DNA of 15,927 nt, taken from NCBI GenBank assembly GCA_017578085.1, contig PKQR01000041.1, positions 1 through 15,927 of the forward strand, given 5' to 3'. The notes below the pieces were generated by a model that was not told where the DNA came from, did no database searches, and saw only the letters and a program-made list of their open reading frames with translations. Below, in pieces: positions 1-6,877 of the stretch; the stretch's first letter is position 1; each line of letters begins with the position of its first letter. The translations under genes and the position numbers were made by a program. This DNA is from Bacillota bacterium (GTDB taxonomy: Bacteria; Bacillota; Limnochordia; Limnochordales; ZCTH02-B6).

Positions 1-431
1 AGAAGGCCGGGCTCCAGGGCGATGACGTCCGCTACTACGACCCCGACAACAGCTGCATCAACCGGGTCATCGATCGCAAGCGGGGCATCCCCATCACCTT
101 GTCGGTCATCTACATCCTGGTGGGCCGTCGGCTGGGCCTGCCGCTGGACGGCGTGGGGCTGCCGGGCCATTTCCTCGTGCGCTACAGCGGCGAGGAAACC
201 GTCTGGATCGACCCGTTTCACCGGGGGCGGCTGCTCACCCGCGAGGACTGCATCCGCCACGTGCGCGCCATGGGCTACCCGTTCCGGGAGCATTTCCTCA
301 AACCCATGAAGGCCCGGGCCATCCTCGCGCGCATGCTCAACAACCTGCACCGCATCTACGTGGAAACCGACCAGCCCCTGCAGGCTGAACACATCAAGGG
401 CTTCCAGGATATCCTCACGCAAAGGGGCTAG
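1..431 (+). CDS. SirB1-family transglutaminase-like/TPR protein (5' truncated)
   Basis: The reading frame is open from the left edge (first full codon at base 3) to a TAG at 429-431, so only the last 142 residues are visible. They carry the SirB1/YchA-family signature: an Asn-Arg-Val-Ile-Asp-Arg-Lys-Arg-Gly-Ile-Pro stretch, then VGRRLGLPLDGVGLPGHFLV, then WIDPFHRGRLL. The His of GLPGHF and the Asp of IDPF match two positions of the transglutaminase-fold triad. At the position of the catalytic Cys the visible segment reads PITLSVIY, with no Cys, as I recall for many SirB1 proteins, so protease or transferase activity is doubtful. The C-terminal part (ILARMLNNLHRIYVET) looks like the short TPR-like helices that end this family. 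The molecular role of SirB1 proteins is poorly defined. An internal GTG at 99 is not the start, because family-conserved residues continue upstream of it. Confidence 0.85.
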   Translation, partial: KAGLQGDDVRYYDPDNSCINRVIDRKRGIPITLSVIYILVGRRLGLPLDGVGLPGHFLVRYSGEETVWIDPFHRGRLLTREDCIRHVRAMGYPFREHFLKPMKARAILARMLNNLHRIYVETDQPLQAEHIKGFQDILTQRG

Positions 432-502
432 CCGGCCGCTCCGGGTATTCACCCCGGCCGCGGGCGCGGGAGGAAGCCTGCTGTCCTGAGGAAGGGATCC
501 AT

Positions 503-1345
503 GTGTCTATTGACTTGCACGTGCATTCCAACGCTTCCGACGGCACCCTGTCGCCCGCGGCGGTCGTCGAAGCCGCCCGCGCCGCGGGCGTCACCGCCCT
601 GGCTCTAACCGACCACGATACGATGGACGGGGTGTCGGAGGCCATGGCGGCGGCCGAGGCGCTAGGGCTCGAACTGGTCCCCGGTGTGGAACTCAACACG
701 GATCGCACCTGGGGCGAGGTGCACATCCTCGGCTATTTCATCCCGCCCGATGCCAGCGGGTTCTACGAGCTGCTGGCGCGCCGGCGCGAAGCCCGCGTCC
801 GGCGGGGCGAGAAGATGGTCCAGCGCCTCCAGGAGCTGGGCTTGCGGATCAGCTTCGACGACGTGCTGCGGATAGCGAATGGCGGCGCCATCACGCGGCC
901 ACACGTGGCGCGGGCGCTGGTGGAGGCCGGCTGCGTGGCGTCCATCGAGGAAGCGTTTGCACGCTACCTATACACCGGCGGCCCGGCGTACGTTCCCCGG
1001 GAGCCCTTTTCGGCCTTTGACGCCGTGCGGGCGATCCTGGATGCCGGGGGCGTGCCCGTGCTGGCCCACCCGGGGCGCATGTCCGAGGAAGGAAAAAAGC
1101 TCATCCCCGAGCTGATCGAACACGGCCTGCAGGGCCTCGAGTGCTATTACCCCGAGCATACGCCCGAGGACACGGAACACTTCCTGGCCCTGGCAGCCAA
1201 GTACGACCTGGTGGTGACCGGCGGCACCGACGCCCATGGGCCGGGCTCCACCCACGACCGGCGCATCGGGTCCGTCTCCGCGCCGCCCGGCGCGGTGGAG
1301 GCCTTGCGGGAGAGGCAAGCGCGCCTGGCCAGGGGACGGCGCTAG
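503..1345 (+). CDS. PHP-domain metal-dependent phosphoesterase (YciV/TrpH type)
   Basis: 280 residues, the usual length for the YciV/TrpH branch of PHP phosphoesterases. The metal-binding motifs appear in order: DLHVHSNASDGT (H6, H8, D13), TDHDT (D37, H38), GVEL (E63), RPH (H134), LAHPG (H189) and GTDAHG (D243, H245). The family hydrolyses phosphoester bonds with a polynuclear metal centre. The E. coli member (YciV, RNase AM) acts on 5' ends of short RNAs and on 3',5'-bisphosphonucleotides, but the substrate here is not proven. The start is GTG at 503, 7 nt after GAGGAAGG (488-495). It places the first His motif at residues 6-8, as expected. An ATG two bases earlier is in another frame. The gene lies 71 nt after the SirB1-like gene and 71 nt before the TIM-barrel gene on the same strand, so co-transcription is plausible. 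Confidence 0.9.
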   Translation: MSIDLHVHSNASDGTLSPAAVVEAARAAGVTALALTDHDTMDGVSEAMAAAEALGLELVPGVELNTDRTWGEVHILGYFIPPDASGFYELLARRREARVRRGEKMVQRLQELGLRISFDDVLRIANGGAITRPHVARALVEAGCVASIEEAFARYLYTGGPAYVPREPFSAFDAVRAILDAGGVPVLAHPGRMSEEGKKLIPELIEHGLQGLECYYPEHTPEDTEHFLALAAKYDLVVTGGTDAHGPGSTHDRRIGSVSAPPGAVEALRERQARLARGRR

Positions 1346-1416
1346 GCGCCGGCGGCTGGCGCGGGAGCCGTCGCGGTACGCAGCGCCAAGCGCGCAGGCA
1401 GAAGGAGGGACAGCGG

Positions 1417-2238
1417 TTGACGGGCGGGTTTCGCCTCGCGGTGTCGACGTGGACTTTCAGCCAGCGGCCTCTCTTTGAGGCCTTGGACATCCTGCACCTT
1501 TTGGGCGCCACCGACGTGGAGCTGTGGGCCAATGGCACGCATTTGGACCCCCGGTGTGAGCCGCCGGAGATCGAGGAAGTGGCGGCCGCCCTGGACCGGC
1601 TCGGTCTGGCGGCCCACAGCCTGCACGCGCCGTTCCGGGGCCTGGACTTGGCGGCGCCGGCGCCCGAAGAGCGGCAGGAGGCTGTGGCCACTATCGGCCG
1701 GGCCTTGGAGATCGCGGCACGGCTCGATTGCCCCTACGTGGTGGTTCATCCGTCCGACGGGTCCGACCGGGGTGAGGGGCCTGAGCGGGAAGCGGCCTGG
1801 CAGCGGACCGCCGCGTCCCTGGAGCAGCTGTCCCGCCGCGCATGGGAGCTGGGCGTGACGATCCTGATCGAGAACTTGCCCGATCCCGGCGGGCGCGTCA
1901 TCGGAGGTCGGAGCGCGGACCTCCTGGCGCTGCTTGAGGCCGTCGGCAGCCCGCATCTTGGGATCTGCCTGGATGTCGGGCATGCGCTGGTCAGCACGGG
2001 CGGATGGGAGCGGGAGCTGGCCGCCGTGTTCCCGTATTTGCGCAGCATCCACGCCGCCGACGGCGACGGCAGCGCCGACGCACACCTCCCCCTGGGCGAA
2101 GGGGCGGTCCCGTGGGAGCGGCTGCTTGGGGCGCTGCGGCAGCGCGGGTACAGCGGCGGTTTCGTGCTGGAAGTGGCCGGCGGCGAAGAGGGCGTGCGCC
2201 GATCGCTGGAACTCATCAGCCGCTTGAGGAGCGGGTGA
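1417..2238 (+). CDS. Sugar phosphate isomerase/epimerase-like TIM-barrel protein (AP endonuclease 2 superfamily)
   Basis: 273 residues from a TTG start at 1417, preceded by AAGGAGGGA (1402-1410) with a 6-nt gap. The open frame extends upstream to 1141, but that part overlaps the PHP gene and is low-complexity, so I reject it. The protein has the xylose-isomerase-like/AP-endonuclease-2 barrel pattern. It begins RLAVSTWTF, and candidate metal or substrate ligands lie on successive strands: H111 (VVHPSDG), E152 (LIENL), D186 and H189 (CLDVGH), H212 (SIHAAD) and E252 (VLEVAGGE). Family members isomerise or epimerise sugars, act as endonuclease IV, or process inositols. The sequence does not allow a choice, but an adjacent sugar-binding regulator favours a carbohydrate substrate. 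The stop lies 4 nt before the GTG of the SorC regulator, so the two are probably translationally coupled. Confidence 0.85.
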   Translation: MTGGFRLAVSTWTFSQRPLFEALDILHLLGATDVELWANGTHLDPRCEPPEIEEVAAALDRLGLAAHSLHAPFRGLDLAAPAPEERQEAVATIGRALEIAARLDCPYVVVHPSDGSDRGEGPEREAAWQRTAASLEQLSRRAWELGVTILIENLPDPGGRVIGGRSADLLALLEAVGSPHLGICLDVGHALVSTGGWERELAAVFPYLRSIHAADGDGSADAHLPLGEGAVPWERLLGALRQRGYSGGFVLEVAGGEEGVRRSLELISRLRSG

Positions 2239-2242
2239 GGCG

Positions 2243-3199
2243 GTGGCGCTGTCGGCCCACGAGCAGGAACGGGCCCTCATGGCCCGGGTCGCATGGCTCT
2301 ATTACCACCAAGGCCTGACCCAGCAGGACATCGGCGACCGCCTCGGCCTGTCGCGGGTGAAGGTCGTTCGCCTGCTCGCCCGGGCGCGGGAAGAGGGCAT
2401 CGTGCAGATCCGGGTCGACCACCCGTCGCTGCGCTTTGTGGAGCTGGAGGAAAAGCTGCGGCAGGTCTTTGGTCTCAAGGAAGCCATTGTCGTCCCCAGC
2501 GGCGAAAGCGAGGAGCAGACCCGGGAGGCCATCGGCCAGTTTGGCGCGATGTTTCTCGAGCGCAGCCTCGCGCCCGGCGACGTCATCGGGACCGCCTGGG
2601 GCGTCACGTTGCGGGAAGTGGCCCGGCACCTGCGTCCCCTGTCCATCCCCGGCATCACCGTCGTGCAGCTGATGGGCGGGCTCAACGCCGGCGGCCTCAT
2701 CAACCCGCTGGACATCGCCCGCGCCGTCGCCGACAAGCTCCAGGGAACCGTGCAAATGCTCTACACGCCCGCCTTTGTCGACAGCGCGAGCATCCGTGCC
2801 GCCTTGCTGTCCGATCACCGGGTGGCCCAGACCTTGCGGGCCGGGGCGTCGGCCACCAAGGCCCTCGTCGGCATCGGCGACGTGAGCGGCGAAAGCTCCC
2901 TGGTGCGCTGGGGGGCGCTCTCGACCGGAGAGCTGGATGAGGCAGTGCGCCGGGGCGCAGTGGGCGACATCCTCGGCCGGCACTTTGACGCTTACGGGCG
3001 GCCCATCGAGTCGCCGCTGGCCGAGCGGGTCATCGCGCTCTCGCTGGAATCCCTGCGCACCATCCCCCAGGTGATCGCCTTCGCCGGCGGCCGGCGCAAG
3101 GCGGACGCCATCCTCGGCGCCTTGCGCGGGCGCTACGTGCACGTCCTCATCACCGACGAAGCGACGGCGCGGCTTGTCCTCGAACGGCAGGGCGCTTGA
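2243..3199 (+). CDS. SorC-family sugar-binding transcriptional regulator
   Basis: 318 residues with the SorC/DeoR-type layout. An N-terminal helix-turn-helix lies at about 12-55 (LTQQDIGDRLGLSRVKVVRL, then AREEGIVQI), followed by a sugar-isomerase-like effector domain at about 60-315. Within that domain VIGTAWGVTL, a Gly-rich VVQLMGGLN stretch and LVGIGDVS are typical of the phosphosugar-binding fold. These regulators bind phosphorylated sugars or related small molecules and either repress or activate adjacent operons. The GTG at 2243 lies 4 nt after the stop of the barrel gene, with GAGGAGCGG (2226-2234) upstream as ribosome binding site. The likely targets are its own gene and the dehydrogenase operon starting 271 nt downstream. 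The stop codon TGA (3197-3199) lies inside the first, degenerate copy of a tandem repeat. The effector is unknown. Confidence 0.9.
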   Translation: MALSAHEQERALMARVAWLYYHQGLTQQDIGDRLGLSRVKVVRLLARAREEGIVQIRVDHPSLRFVELEEKLRQVFGLKEAIVVPSGESEEQTREAIGQFGAMFLERSLAPGDVIGTAWGVTLREVARHLRPLSIPGITVVQLMGGLNAGGLINPLDIARAVADKLQGTVQMLYTPAFVDSASIRAALLSDHRVAQTLRAGASATKALVGIGDVSGESSLVRWGALSTGELDEAVRRGAVGDILGRHFDAYGRPIESPLAERVIALSLESLRTIPQVIAFAGGRRKADAILGALRGRYVHVLITDEATARLVLERQGA

Positions 3200-3316
3200 C
3201 CGGCGGCCCGGTTGACGGCAGCCCGGTTGACCGGCAGCCCGGTTGACGGCAGCCCGGTTGACGGTAGCCCGGTTGACGGTAGCCCGGATCACCGGCAGCC
3301 CGGTTGGCCGCCGGCG
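3194..3316 (+). repeat. Tandem array of 15-16 bp units at the 3' end of the SorC gene
   Basis: Head-to-tail copies of CGGTTGACGGCAGCC start at 3209, 3224, 3240, 3255, 3270, 3285 and 3301. A degenerate copy at 3194-3208 contains the regulator's stop codon. Copies 3209 and 3240 are identical, as are 3255 and 3270 (which have GGTAGCC). Copies 3224 and 3285 have an extra C (16 bp), which creates a CCGG-nnnn-CCGG dyad, CCGGTTGACCGG in the first. The last copy (3301) decays after CGGTTG. There are no spacers, so this is a minisatellite-like array and not a CRISPR. Possible roles are slippage-generated length variation in the leader, or binding sites in series for a regulator; neither is shown. Confidence 0.95.
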
Positions 3317-3470
3317 CGGTTGCTCGGCCGCGCAACCCGCTCCTGGTCCGACAAGGCAGGAGCCCGTTCCCCTGCCCCGAATAGAAGCATCCGCGCATGA
3401 ACATTTGCAGCGCGGGAATACAATCGTTCGCGCTCAAGATGCGGGCGCCGGCCACGCGGAGGGGTCACCC
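3317..3470 (+). promoter_or_regulatory. Leader region with candidate promoter and dyads upstream of the dehydrogenase operon
   Basis: This non-coding stretch holds three short inverted repeats: GGTTGC (3318-3323) with GCAACC (3332-3337), GCTCCTG (3339-3345) with CAGGAGC (3357-3363), and AGCGCG (3409-3414) with CGCGCT (3429-3434). A good -10-like hexamer TACAAT lies at 3419-3424, inside the third dyad. The best -35 match is poor: TGAACA at 3398-3403, with a 15-nt spacing. A weak -35 next to a dyad is what an activator-dependent or operator-controlled promoter would look like, and the SorC protein is the obvious candidate regulator. No hairpin here is followed by a T-run, so an intrinsic terminator after the regulator gene is not evident. 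Confidence 0.4.
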
Positions 3471-4757
3471 TTGGCGACGGAAGTCAGGATGCCCAAGCTG
3501 GGCATGACGATGGAGGAAGGCACGGTCCAGGTCTGGTTCAAGCAGGAAGGGGACACCGTGCAGAAAGGGGAGCCCCTGCTCAGTGTCTTGACCGACAAGG
3601 TGGACATCGAAGTCGACGCTCCCGCGAGCGGCGTCCTGCACAAGATCCTGGTGCCCGCCGGCCAGACGGTGCCCATCAACACGCCGATCGCCATCATCGC
3701 CGCCGAAGGGGAAGTCGTTGAGCCCGGCCGGGACGCGGTGCCCGCCGGGGAAACCCGAGGCTCCGGCGGGAAGGCCGCCCCGCCCGGCAAGGTGCGGGCG
3801 ACGCCCGTCGCCCGGCGGCTGGCGGCCCAATGGGGCCTGGACCTGGCGGCCATCCCGGGCAGCGGGCCCAAGGGCCGCGTCACCCGGGCCGACGTGGAAG
3901 CCTTCGCCGCGAGCCGCCAAGCCGCCGCCTTGCCGGCGGAGGCCTTTGGGCCAGCGGCGGTCGCCCCGGCGGCTGGGTCGCCGCCCCAGGCCGCGGTCCC
4001 GGCGGGCCTTGCCGCGGCGCCTGCAAACGCGGCGGCTGCGCCCGTCACTGGGCCCCAGGCGCCCGTCGCGCCGCGCCGCATCCCGTTGAGCGGCATGCGG
4101 CGGGTCATCGGCGAGCGCATGAGCCAGAGCGCCTTCACCGCGCCCCACGTCACCCTGACGACGGAGGCGGACGTCACCGACCTCGTGCGCCTGCGCACGG
4201 CCCTTAACGAAGAGGACCGGCGGCACGGCGGGCCGGGCATCGGCTATTTGGACTTGTTTGTGCGGATCGCGGCCCGGGCGCTGCTGGAACACCCGTACAT
4301 GAACGCACGCCTCGAAGGCGACGAGCTGGTGCTCGAGCCCGAGGCCCATGTGGGCGTGGCCGTGGCGCTGCCCGACGGGCTCTTGGTGCCCGTCATTCGG
4401 CACGCGAGCCGCTTAAGCGTGGGCGCCATCGCCCGGGAGCGGCACCGGCTGGTGCAGGCGGCCCGCAACGGGACGCTGTCGCCCGACGACTTGCACGGCG
4501 GTACGTTTACCATCACCAACTTGGGCGCCTACGAGATCGACGCCTTTACGCCCATCATCAACCCGCCGCAGGCCGCTATCCTCGGGATGGGCCGGGTCGT
4601 GGAAAAGCCCGCCGTGCACGGCGGACAGGTGGCCATCCGCTCGATGATGGCCCTCAGCCTTTCCTTTGACCACCGCGTCGTGGACGGCGCGCCGGCCGCC
4701 GCCTTCCTGCAGCGGATCAAGCATCTGGCCGAGCGGCCGGAACTGCTGCACTTATGA
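3471..4757 (+). CDS. Dihydrolipoamide acyltransferase (E2) of a 2-oxoacid/acetoin dehydrogenase complex
   Basis: 428 residues from a TTG start at 3471, 6 nt after GGAGGGG (3458-3464). The longer open frame back to 3243 reads through the repeats and is rejected. Domain order: one N-terminal lipoyl domain (about 3-78) with the lipoyl-lysine K43 in TDKVDIE; an E1/E3-binding domain (about 107-145, KVRATPVARRLAAQWGLDL then GRVTRADVEAF); a long Ala/Pro-rich linker; and the catalytic domain (about 200-428) with the active-site HRVVDG (H401, D405). E2 transfers the acyl group from E1-bound thiamine diphosphate to CoA through the swinging lipoyl arm and forms the core of the complex. It is the first gene of an E2-E1alpha-E1beta cluster; the E1alpha GTG follows 15 nt after its stop. 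Whether the substrate is acetoin, pyruvate or a branched-chain 2-oxoacid cannot be decided from E2 alone. The Bacillus acetoin counterpart is AcoC. Confidence 0.93.
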   Translation: MATEVRMPKLGMTMEEGTVQVWFKQEGDTVQKGEPLLSVLTDKVDIEVDAPASGVLHKILVPAGQTVPINTPIAIIAAEGEVVEPGRDAVPAGETRGSGGKAAPPGKVRATPVARRLAAQWGLDLAAIPGSGPKGRVTRADVEAFAASRQAAALPAEAFGPAAVAPAAGSPPQAAVPAGLAAAPANAAAAPVTGPQAPVAPRRIPLSGMRRVIGERMSQSAFTAPHVTLTTEADVTDLVRLRTALNEEDRRHGGPGIGYLDLFVRIAARALLEHPYMNARLEGDELVLEPEAHVGVAVALPDGLLVPVIRHASRLSVGAIARERHRLVQAARNGTLSPDDLHGGTFTITNLGAYEIDAFTPIINPPQAAILGMGRVVEKPAVHGGQVAIRSMMALSLSFDHRVVDGAPAAAFLQRIKHLAERPELLHL

Positions 4758-4772
4758 CAGGGGGAATGCGTC

Positions 4773-5765
4773 GTGGCGGAATCGATGGCAACCGCAGCAA
4801 GGAAGGTTGACCTCCCGCCCGGGCGGCTCTTGCACATGTACCGCCAGATGCTGCGCATCCGGAAATTTGAAGAGGAGGTCGACCGGCTGTATCAAGCCGG
4901 CAAGATTTGGGGGACGTTCCACCTCTATATCGGCCAGGAGGCGTCGGCCGTAGGCGCCATCGAGGCCCTGGAGCCCGGGGACTACATCACCAGCACCCAC
5001 CGGGGGCACGGCCACTCCATCGCCAAGGGCGCGTCCATCCCCCTGATGATGGCGGAGCTGCGGGGCAAGGAAACCGGCTACTGCCGCGGCCGGGGCGGCT
5101 CCATGCACATCGCCGACGTGGAGTCGGGCAACTTGGGCGCCAACGGCATCGTGGGCGGCGGCATTCCCATCGCGACGGGGGCGGCGCTGGCCTGCAAGAA
5201 GCTGGGCAACGGGCGCGTCGTCATGTGCTTTTTCGGCGACGGCGCCTTGGCCCAGGGCGCGTTTCACGAGGCGGTGAATTTCGCTGCGGTCTTCAAGCTG
5301 CCCGTCGTGTACGTGTGCGAAAACAACCAGTACGCCATGTCCATGCCGGTGGACCGGGGCCTGGGCAGCACGGACATCGTCATCCGGGCCGCGGCTTACG
5401 GGCTCCCCGGGGTGTCCGTAGACGGCAACGACGTGCTGGCGGTCTATGAGGCCGCGAAGGAGGCGGTGGACCGGGCCCGGCGGGGCGAGGGGCCGACCCT
5501 CATTGAAACCCGGACATACCGCTGGCGGGGTCATTCCAAGAGCGACGCGAACCGCTATCGCACCAGGGAAGAGATCGAGGCCTGGAAACAGCGGTGTCCC
5601 ATCCGCCGGTTTGGCGAATACCTGGAGGGGCTCGGGCTTTTGACCGCGGCCGACCGCGAGCGCATGGAGCGGGAAGTGGAAGCCGAGATCCAGGACGCCA
5701 TCGCCTTTGCCGAAAGCCAGCCGGATCCCGACGTTTCGCAGCTGGCCGACGGCGTGTACGCGTGA
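4773..5765 (+). CDS. Thiamine-diphosphate dehydrogenase E1 component, alpha subunit (acetoin dehydrogenase AcoA type)
   Basis: 330 residues, close to AcoA of Bacillus (about 330) and shorter than typical PdhA. The thiamine-diphosphate motif is clear: GDG at 155-157 and NN at 184-185 (GDGALAQGAFHE to VCENNQYA). Other family blocks are TFHLYIGQEA, TSTHRGHGHSIAKG, the phosphorylation-loop-like GRGGSMHIAD, and LGANGIVGGGIPIATGAAL. These blocks read most like acetoin dehydrogenase AcoA, although pyruvate or branched-chain E1alpha subunits share them. The chosen start is GTG at 4773, about 7 nt after ACAGGGGGAA; an in-frame ATG at 4785 is an alternative. The subunit pairs with E1beta encoded 29 nt downstream to decarboxylate (or cleave) the substrate and acylate the lipoyl arm of E2. 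Confidence 0.92.
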   Translation: MAESMATAARKVDLPPGRLLHMYRQMLRIRKFEEEVDRLYQAGKIWGTFHLYIGQEASAVGAIEALEPGDYITSTHRGHGHSIAKGASIPLMMAELRGKETGYCRGRGGSMHIADVESGNLGANGIVGGGIPIATGAALACKKLGNGRVVMCFFGDGALAQGAFHEAVNFAAVFKLPVVYVCENNQYAMSMPVDRGLGSTDIVIRAAAYGLPGVSVDGNDVLAVYEAAKEAVDRARRGEGPTLIETRTYRWRGHSKSDANRYRTREEIEAWKQRCPIRRFGEYLEGLGLLTAADRERMEREVEAEIQDAIAFAESQPDPDVSQLADGVYA

Positions 5766-5794
5766 CGGCGGGGTCAGGAAAAGGAGTGCCGGGC

Positions 5795-6799
5795 ATGCGG
5801 GAGATCACCTACGCACAAGCCGTTCGGGAAGCGCTGGCCGAGGAGATGCGCCGCGACGAGCGGGTGTTTCTCATGGGCGAGGACATCGGCGTCTACGGCG
5901 GCGCGTTTGGCGTGACCTTGGGGCTCATCGACGAGTTCGGCCCCGAACGGGTAATGGACACGCCCTTGTCGGAAGCCGCCATCATCGGCGCAGCGGCGGG
6001 CGCCGCGGTCTTGGGCATGCGGCCCGTGGCCGAGGTGCAGTTTTCCGACTTCCTCACGATCGGCAGCGATCAGCTCGTGAACCAGGCCGCCAAGATGCGC
6101 TACATGTTCGGCGGCAAAGTGCGGGTGCCCATGGTCGTGCGTACGCCGGCGGGCTCGGGCACGGGAGCCGCCGCACAGCACTCCCAGAGCCTGGAAACCT
6201 GGTTCATGCACATCCCCGGCCTCAAGGTGGTGGCGCCGGCGACGCCGTACGACGCCAAGGGGCTGCTCAAGAGCGCCATCCGGGACGACAATCCGGTGGT
6301 GGTGTTTGAGCATAAGCTCTTGTATAAGACCAAAGGGCCGGTGCCGGAGGAAGACTACACGGTGCCCATCGGCAAGGCCGCAATCCGGCGCGAAGGGACC
6401 GACATCACCGTCATCGCCACGTCCGTGATGGTGCTGCGCAGCCTGGCGGCGGCCGACCGGCTGGCGGAGGAAGGCATCTCCGTCGAGGTCATCGACCTCC
6501 GCTCGCTGCGGCCCTTGGACACGGAAACCATCGTCAAATCCGTCTGCAAGACGGGTCGCGCCGTCGTCGTGCACGAGGCCAACAAGTTCGCCGGATTCGG
6601 CGGCGAGATCGTGGGCACGATCGTGGAAAGCGAGGCCTTTGACTACCTGGACGCTCCGGTGGTGCGGTTGGGCGGCAAAGACGTGCCCATTCCCTACAAC
6701 CCGCAGCTGGAGCGGGCCGCAGTGCCCCAGGAAGAAGACATCGTCGCCGCCTGCCGCAACCTGATGCGCCAAAGCCCCCGCTGGCGCGCGCGGGCCTAA
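5795..6799 (+). CDS. Alpha-ketoacid/acetoin dehydrogenase E1 component, beta subunit
   Basis: 334 residues from ATG 5795, 8 nt after AAGGAG (5781-5786). The open frame upstream of that ATG overlaps the E1alpha gene and is rejected. The N-terminal transketolase-like pyrimidine-binding domain contains FLMGEDIGVYGGAFGVT and DTPLSEAAI with E60, the glutamate that activates thiamine diphosphate in this family. Further conserved blocks are RYMFGGK, RTPAGSGTGAAAQHSQSLE and PGLKVVAPATPYDAKGLL. The C-terminal transketolase domain has VIDLRSLRPLD and VVVHEANKFAGFGGE. It forms the alpha2beta2 E1 with the preceding gene product. The E3 (dihydrolipoamide dehydrogenase) gene, often found beside such genes, is absent from the window; the next gene is an uncharacterised zinc-ribbon protein. 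Confidence 0.93.
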   Translation: MREITYAQAVREALAEEMRRDERVFLMGEDIGVYGGAFGVTLGLIDEFGPERVMDTPLSEAAIIGAAAGAAVLGMRPVAEVQFSDFLTIGSDQLVNQAAKMRYMFGGKVRVPMVVRTPAGSGTGAAAQHSQSLETWFMHIPGLKVVAPATPYDAKGLLKSAIRDDNPVVVFEHKLLYKTKGPVPEEDYTVPIGKAAIRREGTDITVIATSVMVLRSLAAADRLAEEGISVEVIDLRSLRPLDTETIVKSVCKTGRAVVVHEANKFAGFGGEIVGTIVESEAFDYLDAPVVRLGGKDVPIPYNPQLERAAVPQEEDIVAACRNLMRQSPRWRARA

Positions 6800-6877
6800 C
6801 GGGTCCCGGTACGGGGAGGAACCATACCCGGCCGCGCCGAAACCGGTGGGCACCTTAAGGGAGAGGGGGAGCCCAGC

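Noticed and set aside
432..502. Intrinsic terminator after the SirB1-like gene
   Set aside because: GGGT/ACCC with neighbouring CC/GG can pair around 440-466, but the stem is short and bulged and no T-run follows.
1141..1416. Upstream part of the open frame of the TIM-barrel gene
   Set aside because: It overlaps the PHP gene in another frame and encodes an Arg/Gly-rich sequence; AAGGAGGGA directs the start to TTG 1417.
2216..3292. 358-residue reverse-strand open frame over the SorC gene
   Set aside because: It is antisense to a clear SorC regulator, has shadow-type composition and starts inside the tandem repeats.
3194..3316. CRISPR array
   Set aside because: The 15-16 bp units are contiguous with no unique spacers between them, and no cas genes are present.
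3243..3470. N-terminal extension of the E2 protein through the repeat region
   Set aside because: The translation is repeat-derived and Arg/Pro-rich, while a clear ribosome binding site at 3458-3464 and a normal lipoyl-domain start support TTG 3471.
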